This document shows, in pieces, positions 20,901 to 32,545 of a stretch of DNA of 64,000 nt. Position 1 is the stretch's first letter; every line of letters begins with the position of its first letter. The notes under the pieces are model-generated. The model ran no database searches and was not told the DNA's origin. It saw only the letters and a list, made by a program, of their open reading frames with translations. The position numbers and the translations under genes were made by a program. Source of the DNA: Viscum album. Its lineage: Eukaryota; Streptophyta; Magnoliopsida; Santalales; Viscaceae. The stretch lies in assembly GCA_963277665.1 (NCBI GenBank), contig OY728159.1, forward strand, positions 1,021,839,343-1,021,903,342. Reading direction: 5' to 3'.

Positions 20901-22316
20901 ACTGTAGTTATAAGTTTCTCATGAGCATTCAATTTCCTTCATAGGTTGAAAAAATCCTCCTCAAGATTTTTAATGAGTTTGTCTTGATCTTTTGTTGCAT
21001 TATTCAAACCATCGATCACCATTTTTGGTTCTTAAACAGTGATATTGTACTCACCAATTGTATTCAAGTTATCTAGATTTCAAGACTTAAGATTTTCAAT
21101 TTCATCTATTAGATTAGTCTTCTCTTCCTCCTAATCTAGTATAAAGGGTTTTTCATTATGAATCACCAGGTTTGATTTATTTTTTGGATCTCCAAACTTA
21201 TATCTATTCATGTGAAGCTTCTAATTCAACTTCAATGTAAACTCTTCCTTTGACTTCTCCTTCTTCATTATCACTTTCTTCCATTATTTGGGAATTTCTA
21301 GCAACTACCATTGTATAATCTTCTTCATGATCCTTGTAGTCCTCCAACTCTTTTGTCTCAAATTATTCTAAACTTTTATCTTGTTTTGAAAGAATATTCT
21401 TATTTTTAAAGAATTTTTTCTTAACATTTTTATCACCTTTTACATAGGTTGATGAAATCTTCCTAGGAATTTCAACTTCATCCTCATCATCTTCTTGAAA
21501 CTTATTGTGGAACCTTGTGGTATGATGTCCAACATTTTAACAACTTAATCATGTAAGTGAGAGATTCCCTTTGAGCAGTCCTTTTCATATTTGGAGATTT
21601 GAGGAAAGGAATGAAATCACCTCATCAATCTATTCATCTTCCTAACCATCTTAAATGGTGAGATTATTTATATCCATGAACACCACTTCTTTAGAATTAC
21701 ATTTTCCCATAGACTCATTATCATTATTTCTCTTATAATATGCAATTAGAGTAATATGAAAGGTATCCAATGTCATATCCTTTGGATATTTATCTTCCAA
21801 TACAGAAACATTGGTATTGAACTAAGGTGGAATTCCTCTCAATATGCACTTGAAAATATTAAAATATTCAATAATTTCTTTGAGACCATGTATGTATTCT
21901 ATAGTAACATTCACCAGCTCAAAGAATAAATCTATAGACATGTTTTAGTGCATTATAAGATCCTCATACTTGTTCCATAGAACCTTTAGCTTTTATTCTC
22001 TAACTTTTGATTCATCCTCATATGTATTTAGAAAATTTCCCACATAGCGCATGGAAAATTATAGGAAATCAACTTCATATATATTGTATTGAATAGGGAT
22101 CCCACCTAAAGCATTGATTCCTTTGGTGTCAGTATCCAATTACCTTCATTTAGCTTATGATAAAGTATCATTATCAAAACTTATTAAAATTTTGGGAATA
22201 GATTCTGTAAATACATCAATTCATAAATATTTAAAGTAGTTATGCATCTGATTCATTAATAATTGGAAATTTTTCCCATCTAAGATAGAAATAACTTTAT
22301 TATTAACAGCCTCCAT
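20901..22316 (-). pseudogene. gag: Copia gag pseudogene
   Basis: The likely start is the ATG at 22316, reading MEAVNNKVISILDGKNFQLL, typical of copia Gag N-termini. It lies 38 bases inside the primer-binding site. Further on come a KLKVLWNKYEDL-like stretch and a VLEDKYPKDMTLDTFHITL-like helical region of the UBN2/gag type. A decayed knuckle lies around 21510-21560, then a charged Glu/Lys-rich C-terminus. Stops occur roughly every 30-60 codons. Confidence 0.78.
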
Positions 22317-22353
22317 TGAAACCCCTTAGAGATAAATAATGAAATTAACATTA

Positions 22354-22367
22354 GGATATAATACCAA
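22354..22367 (-). other. Primer-binding site of the copia element
   Basis: On the - strand TTGGTATTATATCC follows the LTR end CTAACA by one base. It matches the start of the initiator tRNA-Met complement, with decay after TTGGTAT. Confidence 0.75.
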
Positions 22368-22368
22368 T

Positions 22369-22955
22369 TGTTAGCCTAATGAGTTTAAATACCATGAGTG
22401 GGGGGGGGGGGTGGTGAATCAGGGTATGAAATATTAAAATAAATACATATTTTAGATCTTATTACGTTGTTAAAAAACACTCTTCTCTCCCTTTACCATA
22501 GAAATGTATGACTAAATAACGAAAGAATGAATGGGACACAATGATTTTACTTGGTTAATCCTTGCTGGGCTACATCCAAAGAATATACAATGACAATGTT
22601 CTGATGTAATAGAAATTACTAAGGTTCCCTACCAAATAACAATTTGGGATTGATCACTTCTATGCACAGGATAACTACCTTTACAAAGTTTAGGTTCATT
22701 TCACTACTATACCAAGGTTCACTCCCTAAATATCTTTTGATGGCTCCCTATCAGTGTAAAGGATCACCTTCTTCTTCTTCCTTTTCTCACTACTATTGAA
22801 AGTATCCACACAAAGTTTATGGAAATGTAAGTTTCTTCATTAACAATAAGGAATACTTCCTCAGCTGTAGGTAGATTCTCTGTTGAAGTCTTGTTTTCAC
22901 CTAGTAAATGAAATCCATTTTTCTTATATTTTTAGTTTGCAAAAATTGATTTCAT
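22369..22955 (-). repeat. 5' LTR of the copia element
   Basis: The inner end is fixed by CTAACA next to the primer-binding site. Inside it, near the end, is a poly-G run (22397-22410) before TGGTGAATCAGGG, a G-run/TGAAT arrangement I associate with some plant copia LTRs. The outer boundary is uncertain: it is placed near 22955, where similarity to the G4 LTR may begin. No second copy is present to confirm the length. Confidence 0.6.
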
Positions 22956-23262
22956 GAACTATTTCATCTCCTTAATGAACTTCCAAACACCTACTGCAAA
23001 CTATCTTGCACCCATTATGAACTTCCTCGCACCACATGGCATGAGTGCTTTGCAGACAACATTTTATTCATGGAAATCCATTTATAAGTTATTCCACTTG
23101 ATCAGGAAAACTGCGTGCACATGCTGTTTAATAATTTAATATTCTTTAATCAATTGTTTCAGGCACACTAGGCCTCAGAATCACACACCATCTCAACGAC
23201 TAGTCTCTTAATAATTCCACATAATATATACAAACAATACATGGAAATTATGAGATGTTACA
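22956..23262 (-). repeat. 3' LTR of G4, truncated remnant
   Basis: 23089-23262 matches 29447-29617 base for base with scattered changes, sharing the TGTTACA edge (TGTAACA in element orientation). Similarity fades before about 22955. The rest of this LTR is missing, probably lost at the junction with the copia element. Confidence 0.75.
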
Positions 23263-23277
23263 TTCTCCCCACCTTAG
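23263..23277 (-). other. Polypurine tract of G4
   Basis: In element orientation the sequence is CCTAAGGTGGGGAGA followed by the A and LTR start TGTAACATC. It occupies the same place as TGAGGTGGGAGT in G1-G3. Confidence 0.75.
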
Positions 23278-23309
23278 GAATTTACATCCCTAAAAGGCAA
23301 AACAAAAGG

Positions 23310-24870
23310 TTAATCAAACAAATGAGGGTACTGAGCATGAATTTGAGCTTCCAGATCCCATGTGCTATCCTAGATATTCCCGTGCTACCTAAAAATGGGA
23401 ACTATAAGAATCGACCACCCATGGAGAATTCTCTCCTATCGATCCTCGATCTCCATCGGGTACTCTGCAAAAGTTTCCTCCTCGTCAATGTCCAGCTCAC
23501 CCCAGTCAATGACGTGTGATAGATCATGCATGTATCTCCTCGGTTGTGACATGTGGAAGATTTCATAAACCCAATCTAACTATAGAGGTATAGCTATGTG
23601 GTACACCACCTTTCCAACTCTGCGTAGTATCAGGAAAGGGTCGATGAACCTTAGAGAAAGGTTATCACCCCGACCAAATCCATGTATCCCACGTCGAGGA
23701 GAGAACAGAACACATGGTCTTCATCCTCAAACTCCAAAGGCATCCATCATCGACCACCATAAGACATCTGATGGATCTGTTCAGTCTTCATCCACTCTTT
23801 GATGACCTGCACCTTCTCTATAGTCACCTACACCAACTCCTAGCCCATGAGTGATGACTCTCTTGGGTCCGTCCAGAAAAGTGGTGACCAACATGGTCTC
23901 CCATAAAAGGAATCGAATGATTCCATAACTATGGTGGAATTTTATATGTTGTTGTAAGAAAACATTACTAGGGGTAGGTGATCCTCCCAACTGCATCAAA
24001 AATCTTGGATGCAAGCACATAGCAAGCCCTAAAAAACATGTATGTTCTGCTCAGTCTAGTTGTTCGTCTATGGCTGAAAAGATATAATCAAGTGTAGATG
24101 AGTCCCAAATATCTCCTACAGTCTCTTACACAACTGTTATGTGAAGAGAGAATCATAATCTGAGACTATAGTTGATGTAAATCCATGGAGTCTAACTATT
24201 TCTTGCACGTAGTGGAGTTCTAAGCTCTCTACTAAACTCTAGTTTAGAATCGCTAGGAAGTGGCCCGACTTGGAAAGTCAGTCAATGATCACCCAAATGG
24301 TATCATGACCCCTAGATGTACATAGTAACCCTATCATGAAGTCCATAGATATCCCATACCACTTCCACTATGGAACCTCAATGGGTTGCGTCAAACCCAC
24401 TAGAACCTAGTGCTCAGCCTTCACTTGCTGACAAGTGAGGCATCTAGAAACAAACTCTACCACTAACTTCTTCATCCCCAACCACAAAAACTAACATCAG
24501 GGGTTTGGTAAATCTTATCCACACCATGATGTACCACCAAAGGGTATATATGGAACTCCCTTAAGACCTCCTCTCCTAATGCAACCGGTACCACTGTGCA
24601 TCCTATGAAATTAACGATGTTCTCCGCACCTTTCAAATATCCATCAGGGGAATGCCCTGTGGATATGGGAGCATGTGAATTATTAAAGTATCTATATATG
24701 AGTTTTGAATCACTAAATCACTGTAAGAGTGGAGGGGTGACAACCAACAACTAGAGGTAAGTTGTTCCATCTCCATCCATAAAGGATATCCGCAATGAGG
24801 CTAACTGCTCTAATGCCTTGTTCAACAACTGTGAACTTGATCTTATATTGAGAGCATCTTCCCCCACGTT
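23310..24870 (-). pseudogene. G4 integrase and chromodomain
   Basis: On the - strand, fragments match the G1-G3 integrase. They include CLTCQQVKAEH from the zinc finger (near 24420), WKWYGISMDFMIGL with the first core Asp (near 24360), DTIWVIID, and SWEDHLPLV (near 23980). The chromodomain shows IDRREFSMGGRF and ends HAQYPHLFD with a TAA at 23310-23312. Stops and frameshifts are dense. Divergence from G1-G3 is high, so G4 is a separate, older family of the same clade. Confidence 0.85.
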
Positions 24871-26040
24871 CTCCTTCCCAAGAGTATAGAAAACCACAAA
24901 GTCATATTATTATAGGACCTCTATCTATCACCTTAATCTCAAGTTAAAATCCCTCCGATAGAATATATACATGGGACTCTTTTTGTCAGAGTAGACAATA
25001 AATTGTTTTTCGATTAGGTAGTGTCGCCACATCTTCAATGCGTTGACTACCACTACTAACTCATGATCACGAGTCACGTAGTTCTTCTCATGTGGTCTCA
25101 AATAGAGTGATCCATAGAAAATCACCACTTTACCCTACACCAGGACACAACCAATCTTGTTCCCTGATGCATCCCATAACACTATGTACTTGACACCCTC
25201 CTATGGAAATCTAAAGATGGGAGCGCTCATCAACCTCTACCTCAACTGTGGAAAAATCTCTTGGAACTTATTCATACACATGAAAGGCTTCCCCTTTACT
25301 GTCAAGACTTTTAGGGGTGATTCTACTCTGGAAAATTTGGGTACAAAACTTCAATAGTACCTAGCCAAACCATGGAAATCCTGCACCTCAGCAACACTCT
25401 TAGGAATCTCCAAAGAAAGCATCACCTCAATATTTGATGGATCCACTGAAACTCCAACCTCTAAAATGACGTGTCCTAGAAAATGGACCTCTTGTATCCT
25501 GAACTAACACTTTGTGATATTTCCATAAAGCTAGTGCTCTTAGAGTATGTCAAATACAATCCTCAAATTTATTGCGTGCTCCTCCTCAGATGCCGAGTAC
25601 ACTAGGATTTCATTAATAAATACCACCACAAACTAGTCTATGTAAGGCTGGAAGATCCTATTCACGAGTCCCCTAAACACTTCTAAGGTGTTCGACATGA
25701 AAAACAATGTCACCAAGTACATTTCATGCCCATATCATCATTTGAAAGTCGTCATTAGTATATCCTCATACCGTACTAGAAGTTGGTGATAGCCAGATCT
25801 CAAGTCAATCTTCGAGAACCACCTTGATCCATTGAACTGATATAAGAGGTCATCAATCCTTAGTAGTGGATAATTATTCTTCACAATAACCTTGTTTAGG
25901 TTCCATAATTCCACATATAATATTAATCTACCATATGACTTCTTAGTAAACAATACTTGGGTTTCCCAGGGTGAGAAACTGGGTCTCATGAAGCCCCTCA
26001 TCTACATGTCCTCTAACTATACCCTTAGCTCCCAAAGCTC
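24871..26040 (-). pseudogene. G4 reverse transcriptase and RNase H
   Basis: Two open stretches are clear on the - strand. 25738-26001 (87 codons) holds GFMRPSFSPWETQVLFTKKS, NNYPLLRIDDLL and [10 protein letters not shown] with the first RT Asp. 24928-25128 (66 codons) holds HELVVVVNALKMWRHYL and YSDKKSPMYIF from RNase H. Between them the catalytic box at 25609-25620 reads FINE instead of FIDD, so both paired aspartates are changed (Asn and Glu). Frameshifts and stops separate the pieces. Confidence 0.87.
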
Positions 26041-26690
26041 TATCGGAGCCATCCAATATGAAGGTGTATATATTAGTTCTATCCTAGGGTATAGATCAAT
26101 TCATAAGTCTACCTACCTATGAGGAGTTAATCTTGTAACTTGTTTAAGAAATATTTCCTCATATTCCTCCACCACAGCTAGAAACTGGGGACTCATATTA
26201 TACACTATACTGAGGGTCAGGATAGAAAATTGATGTGTGATCGGATGAACCCTCCTATGTGTGAGTTAATCCTATGTTTCTTTGGTTTCCTTTTCATCAA
26301 AAAAGTAAAACCTAGTCCCATGACTATGGACACACCACACTCTCCGCCTAAAATAGTCAATCTGAGCATGGGTTATGGACAACCAGCCCATATTGAGAAT
26401 GAAGTTGTAAGGACTTGATTCCTCTACCAAGATATCCCAACCGAAAATCTAAACTTAAAGATTAAGGTCACACTATCGGTACCAATGTGTGATAATCTAA
26501 TCCACTCTTGTTGGAGTCCCTAAACATAAGGGTTGAGTCAGCAGTTCCACTGGAATCTTTGAGTCTTGAAAAAGGGCCATGGAGAGAAAGAATGACTGGC
26601 AACTGTGTCAATAAGAACTAAAACCAAGGATTAAAAGACATAGATCACACCTCTAATCATACTTGGAGCCTCGAGGTCATAAGACTCCAT
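26041..26690 (-). pseudogene. G4 aspartic protease
   Basis: On the - strand a retropepsin-like stretch reads VLIDTVASHSFF, where related copies have DTGAS; the active-site Gly is now Val. It is followed by IFGWDILV and FILNMGWLS, matching FGWDLLV and LGMDWLS in the sister copies. Several stops are present. It lies between gag and RT, as expected. Confidence 0.8.
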
Positions 26691-27590
26691 CTCCTAAAGC
26701 CAGACTCGCCCCTGTCTACCAGATCCCTGAGCTCATCGTGGACCACCTGGAGGGTAGTGGTGGTAATGCGTCGAACCTCCACCCACCTCCTGCTGCCCTA
26801 ACTTCTCCTCTACCATGTATGTAATCATAGAGACCATCCTGATCCTGCCTCCACCTCTGTCTCAATTGTCCCTTTATCATCTCCCAATTGGTCATATAAC
26901 GGTTTGGTTAATCTTGAACTATATTTCCCTAACCACCTCATGAGTAACATAACCTATCATTTAGCTGACTCACTCTGGCTTGGGATCCCACACCGCTGAT
27001 CTTATCTCATGTGGTATTACCCTATAGTTCTAGACCCACTTGGGTCCCTATGACTGCTTTCGGTTACCTACTACTAAATCCTCGGCTACCTGGTGCCCGG
27101 TGGTAGCTCCCACTGCCGTTGTTTGCTCCACTAGAAAAATCTGTACTAGTAGAACTCACTCAAGTACCCTAGTATATATAGGAATTATAAGGGATATCAT
27201 GGATGACCTGATATACTATCATAAGAACTTATCTAAGTTCTAAGACCTGATGAATGGGTCTCATACCATATCCATAGAGTAGTGAGAAAGATTAGTAAAT
27301 ATCGCTGAGTACTCTACCACTATCTTACTGCCTTGCTGCAGGTGCAAAAGCTCTTATATGCGCACTATGTGTAACATAGCCAGAAAGAACTCCTATTTGA
27401 AGGGTTGCTTGAAGTCTACCCAGGAGAGAGTCATCTTGTCATGTGTCTAGATAGTCGATGACTCTAGGAGGTCACTTCCTCTAGAACTCATCCAACACAC
27501 TCAGCCTACATGTATCTTCCACTGGTAGAACTAAAGCTATAGGAGAACACATCGACTGTCTAGTCTCTCTAAGAACCTTCTATTCTTGGT
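26691..27590 (-). pseudogene. gag: G4 gag pseudogene
   Basis: On the - strand the segment EDTCRLSVLDEF (about 27490-27530) aligns with DDACRLSALHEF of G2 Gag. Later pieces include a YNSYIY-like region and a decayed knuckle (near 26910-26955) in which two of the Cys and the His are lost. The N-terminal part is fused directly to LTR sequence by a deletion, so the normal start is absent. Confidence 0.75.
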
Positions 27591-29617
27591 CAACATGGGA
27601 ATCCATCAAAGTGTTGATCGTCTGCAAAAGACATAACACATGTAGGTAAAGCCCGTGCAGGGGTGAGTAAAACAATACTCAATAGGAAACCTTGAAATAA
27701 AAAATGGTTTACTGGTATGAAATATAGGAGGTATACCAAAAATAAATACATGAAGTATACCACGAAGTAATAGTACAGCTAGATCATATAGGTACAGGTC
27801 TATAGTACTCAAAATAAGATTATCTAATGTAATCCACAAAATACCCAGTATCATTAAGACAGGTTGTCCCGATGAGACACTCAGTCCCGATAAGACACTT
27901 CTTCTCAGCAAGACATGTAGTCTCAGTTAGACATATAGTCTCAGTAGGTCATTCAGTCTCAAAGTCACATAGTCTCAATGTTATAGCCATACATAGGATT
28001 CCACTTATAGCGCACTTTTTATGGGAGAACCTACTCCAAAATCCTTTAGGTTGTATAAAAAATTTAACAAAAACTCACTTAGAATATATAAAAAGGAACT
28101 TTTCATCACAAGGGTCCCAATGCCACAAAATTTTCATCAAATTGACACATGTTTTTAAAGTTATGGTCAGTTTTGTAAAAAGGTCTAACCCGCCGACCAA
28201 CCTGACCTCATCCGGTATAACCCGATTCGGCCAACCCCATTAACCATACCTGTAACGACCCGGTTCGGGTGACCCAGCCCAGCCAACCCAGCTTTAATCC
28301 TCTAGTCGGGAATGCATGCACGTGGGTCGGTCTGGTCCGCTACATGTGGTCTGCCCCGACCACGTGCATCCTTCTCCCATAGCCCCTTCACATTGTGTCA
28401 TAACCTGTAGGACTGTGGCCCCCACACGCTCACCACCTCCAATATCCTCATCCCCACACACTCTTCAACTTCTTCCAATGAATCTGTTATACTCCAACCT
28501 CTGCATCCCATGAACTCCACGTGTCTCCCATGTGGTCTGCCTTTTGTGTCCCATTCAGCTCCACTGACCATCACATGTCGCTGCCTCCGTCCACCGCTGC
28601 TCTGGCCACCACATGCCGCTCCAGCCACCTCGCCTCGTTAACATCACTACCATATATCGATAGACCTCCACACTAGTGGTCCCTGCTACAGACCACTGGG
28701 TCTCCTCTGATACGTGTAATTTTGCGCGATCATAGATTCAGTTCCCTTAAGACCCGATATACCCATCTACGACCTCTAATATCAAATTTCCTTGATTTTG
28801 GGGGTCTGATCATCCTCAGAAACACCCAACAACATTGAATTGGGAACCTCAAGGTTCCTAAAATGAGAAAAGTGAAGAATAGATAAAGAGACGCACATAA
28901 AAAATATTAACATCATTCTCCAATCATTCTTGGCCAAAAATAAAGATATGAGGGATTTCGGTTCGAAAACATATGAAATAAAATCCTAAAAACTTGCAAA
29001 AAATCCCTCGATCCATGGGATAATCTGTTCGTGGATTATTCCACTTTAATCATAGAAATAAACAATGGGGAAATCACAAAGAAACAACCACACTACTTGG
29101 AGTTTGAATCCTTTGTCGATGAAGAACAAAAGTCGTATCATCATTGATCCTTGATTCATTGGTGTTTGTTGTATAGAGATCCATATCCGCCTTTTAGAGG
29201 AATTCCAGGGTTGCGATGATAACCCTATATTCTCCAAAATGGTTTATTAAAAATAAAATTGTGGTTGGGTCATTGTGTAACATTAAATAAAATAGAACAT
29301 CATTAATTTTATTTCTTTAAATGTCAAAAATTACATTTCACAGTCAACCTACGTTGGACGATGTTAGGCCCCGCCTAAGGTAAAGTCACTACTCTGAATG
29401 TAATGGTGCCCTAAGATTTCTGATATAAGCACCCTTTTAGTATTTATTTCACATGATCAAGAAAACTGTGTGCATTTTCTATTTAATAATTTAATATTCT
29501 TCAAGCAATTGTTTAAGGCACACCGGGAATCCAAATCACACTCTATCTCAACACATAGTCTCGTAATAATTGTATATAATATATAAAAATAATACATGTA
29601 AATTATTTTATGTTACA
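27591..29617 (-). repeat. 5' LTR of G4, 3' end deleted
   Basis: The outer edge at 29617 (TGTAACATAAAATAATTT in element orientation) pairs with the 3' LTR edge at 23262. The LTR has the same architecture as in G1-G3: a GC-rich block (about 28180-28720, with repeated GACCCGG-like words), a minisatellite (27862-27985), and the CTCACCCCTGCACGGGC motif (27651-27667) followed by TTTTGCAGACGA. In G1-G3 about 430 more bases follow that point before the LTR ends. Here gag begins almost at once, and no primer-binding site is found. Confidence 0.75.
27862..27985 (-). repeat. 17-18 bp minisatellite in the G4 LTR
   Basis: About seven units based on AGTCTCAGTAGGACAT-like sequence (TGAGACTATATGTC in element orientation) repeat with variation. 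It sits in the same LTR position as the unrelated minisatellites of G1-G3. Confidence 0.75.
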
Positions 29618-30568
29618 CCTTAAATGGGTGAAACCATTAAAAAACCTATTTTAATACATTTACGTGTGGTTTCATGTTCTATTTTCTGACCTTATCAGGT
29701 TGTTAGGGTTCATCAAAAATTCAACCACTCATTTCCAAATGATGTTGTATTGTTACAACCATGTGGTATCCTTCGAGGGTATTTCATCTAAGACATCAAC
29801 ATGTTGGGAGAAATAAATTTATATATAGGTTTTCAAGAGATTGTACTACTTTTAGTGAGAGAGAGAGAGAGATCCATCCATTTTAATTCAATTGATTCAT
29901 AAGGATCATACCCTTCCAAACACGATGTTACCTTTTCTATTGAAGAACATAGATTCCTTAGTGTTGTGTTCTCTTGGATATTGTCCTCTTGTTTTCAAGG
30001 TGAAACATTATCTTCCTAACCAATTCCAAAAAATATATACAAAGGACCTTTGTTTATGATCGATCGGTAAATTTGATTGTGCGAGTGAGAATTTAATTTT
30101 CATTATTCTTTTTCATTACACTATTGTATTATTCTTATTCCATTATTTTTGTGGGATTGTTTTCTTATTTTTATATAAGGTGTTAGTGTATTAATAAAAA
30201 TAGGAAGTAGGGTGATGTTATTTACAGGGGGTAGGAATAACTAGTACTAAACCACATTAAATATATTTCATTCTTTGTTGTTTTATTTCTTTATTTTTTC
30301 ATTCATCACTTTCCATTGCTGTTGTTTGTTTATTTTTCAAAATCTATTTAATTACAAGTTGGATCATTCATTACTATGCATGATCCTTGGAATTTTGGGG
30401 TATACAAACATTTGTTCCCCTCTTCACAAGATATCATTAGGAAAATAGGCTAGGATGGTTTTTCATACCCATTATCTTTCAGAACTTATATCTTTAGTGC
30501 TCCTTACAAGATTAGAGATTTTCCTTAGGACCCTTGTGGTTGAATGTGAATTTCAGTGATACTTATAT
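29618..30568. other. Spacer with a (GA)8 microsatellite
   Basis: This is mostly AT-rich DNA without a recognised gene. A (GA)8 run is at 29857-29872. Around 30375-30530 the + strand has a coding-like composition (starting MHDPWNFGVYKHLFPSS) broken by stops. It belongs to no family I recognise and is cut by the composite element that begins at 30569. Confidence 0.45.
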
Positions 30569-31395
30569 TGTCACGACCCGTCCTCGGGGCCCGTGCCGTG
30601 ACTACCCCAACCCCTCCTTCCATAGGCCAAGGGATGACGACTAGCACCAAGGCATAATTCCCAGTAAAAAGGGAAGGCATTGCCCTTGTAAAGTAAACAA
30701 ACACCATAGAGAAAGCAAGCAGTAGAAGTACACAGTAAGTAAAAACTGAGTACAATAGTAAGTGCGTAAAAGTAAGTGGGCCAGTATACAAACACAAACT
30801 GAAAGTAAAGTACAACTGGAAGGGAAAACAACAACTGAAAAGTAAAGCCGCAATGCCAAGCTGTCCACTGGAAATCCCACATGAATAGTGGGTACAGATA
30901 GCCTCCACTGCTCCTCGGGTCCAGCCGACCGCTCCGAGTATGTCCCGCCCAGTGGTCCACCTCCAGGTACCGTCCTGCTCCGTAAGCCTCAACCACGATC
31001 AGCGCTATCCGTTTTCTACAACCAACACAACGTAGTGCGGGCATAACCCGTGCAGGGGTGAGTATAAGCTACTCAGTAGGGACCCCGAGACCCCCGAAGG
31101 TCTCCCAGAATCCACAAAGGATAATCCACAAAGGAAAGATACAATCACGAAGTAACATCCGACACTGTTTAGGTATATGACCATACATATACCTAAGTCA
31201 TCAATTCTCATTCGGCTCCAACATCCGAGCCCAAGTACAACCCATTCCACACAGGAAAGCAAAACGTAAATCCACACAGGATAGCACTACACAATCCACA
31301 TAAGAAAGCAAAACAGGATTCAGATCACACAGGAATACTTCTTTGTATGATGATAGAGATGATCATATATTGCCACAGATTCATCTAAGCCGCCA

Positions 31396-31800
31396 GACCC
31401 ACAAAGGAACGACAGGTACTAACCCCCGCAATGACCCACAAAGGATCTGACCCACAAAGGATCGATAGGTAACTAACCCCCGCAATGACCCACAAAGGAT
31501 CTGACCCACAAAGGATCGAATGTTAACTAACCTCCGCAATGACCCACAAAGGATCTGACCCACAAAGGATCGATATGTAACTAACCCCCGCAATGACCCA
31601 CACAGGATCGGACCCACGCAGGATCTGTAGGGGCTGGCCCACACAGGACCGCTGAGCACTGACCCACACTGGATCAGACCCACACAGGATCGGTAGTACT
31701 GATCCACAAAGGATCTCTGAGTGCTGTAGTCATCATCGAATCCACTGAGGATCTCTGCACAGTCATCGTCGAATCCACTGAGGATCTCTGCACAGTCGTC
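31396..31800 (-). repeat. Minisatellites in LTR A
   Basis: A unit of about 54 bp (GACCCACAAAGGATC twice, then CGATAGGTAACTAACCCCCG) repeats roughly four times, followed by shorter GACCCACACAGGATC variants. Two 33-bp units containing CGAATCCACTGAGGATCTC come next. A long - strand frame (31381-31905) across it is a repeat artefact. Confidence 0.88.
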
Positions 31801-32149
31801 TTCATCGTAGTCGCAACTAGCTCTACGGTTCCCACACATAGCAACCCGACCGTACTCCACCTGCGTCCAAACCTCGGGCAGAGTAAGACAAAAGATCCGT
31901 CTCACTTATAGGAATCCAACAAAGTCGATGGCACGTCAATCGGACGTTCGGAGTTCAAGATATAAGCATTTCTACTCCGAGGGCCTGGTTGGTTTCGTGT
32001 ACGAACCAACCCAGCCGAACCCAAAGTATTCTGAAACCTTAAGTGTAATATACCGAAACGACCGTCACGATCCAAGGATCACATCGCCGCTGACGGTGCG
32101 TCTATCGGAGGCCGTAGCTCAAGTTATTAGTAAAAGACCAAAAAGGTCC

Positions 32150-32545
32150 GAAAACGGGGGGTCTAGGCCCGGACTGACCCGACCCAACCCCCCATGGGTC
32201 AGCCCAAACCGGGTCGACCCGACCCGGGTCCAGGTCCGACCTGGATGGCGCGACCCGGCCCGGCCGGTGGGTCGGATCGGCCGGTTACGGCCAAGCGGAG
32301 CGGGGGGCGCACTGCCCCCGCATGATGGAGCCGTGGCCCCGCGTGGGGCCGCCCATGCCAGCGGACACAGCAGCCAGCCGCATCCCGTCCTTCGTCGGTC
32401 CCGCGCAGTCACGGGACGGTCGGCCCGCCGCCTCAGCTGAAGCTGCGGCGGTTCTCCACGGCGGCGCGCCGGCGCTGCCGCCTTCCACCGCTGGCGCCGC
32501 CGTGCCAGTGTGGCGCGCCGGCGGGTTGCTCCGCGGACCACCAGA
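32150..32545 (-). repeat. GC-rich block in LTR A
   Basis: This is a CpG-rich stretch with repeated GACCCG/GGCCGG words. It is homologous to 40485-40850, 59700-60130 and, in reverse, 6380-6790. Open frames on both strands are compositional. Confidence 0.75.

Larger units (their letters stand above)
14930..22955 (-). mobile_element. Decayed Ty1/copia element, split by a solo LTR
   Basis: Reading the - strand from about 22955 there is a 5' LTR, a tRNA-Met-type primer-binding site, gag, then integrase before reverse transcriptase and RNase H. That gene order defines Ty1/copia. Stops are frequent throughout, so it is old. A 2255 bp LTR of another family (15852-18106) interrupts reverse transcriptase. 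The 3' LTR is missing. The lineage inside copia is not resolved. Confidence 0.85.

Noticed and set aside
22397..22410. Isolated poly-G run
   Set aside because: It lies inside the copia LTR next to its end, in a G-run/TGAAT arrangement that I associate with some copia LTRs, so it is not treated as a separate feature.
31396..31800. Regularly spaced repeats resembling a CRISPR array
   Set aside because: Units are contiguous minisatellites with related spacers, inside a plant LTR, with no cas genes.
31381..31905. 174-codon open frame on the - strand with repeated motifs
   Set aside because: It is a translation of the LTR A minisatellite. The equivalent frames in LTRs B and C differ in length with repeat number, and there is no start context or domain.
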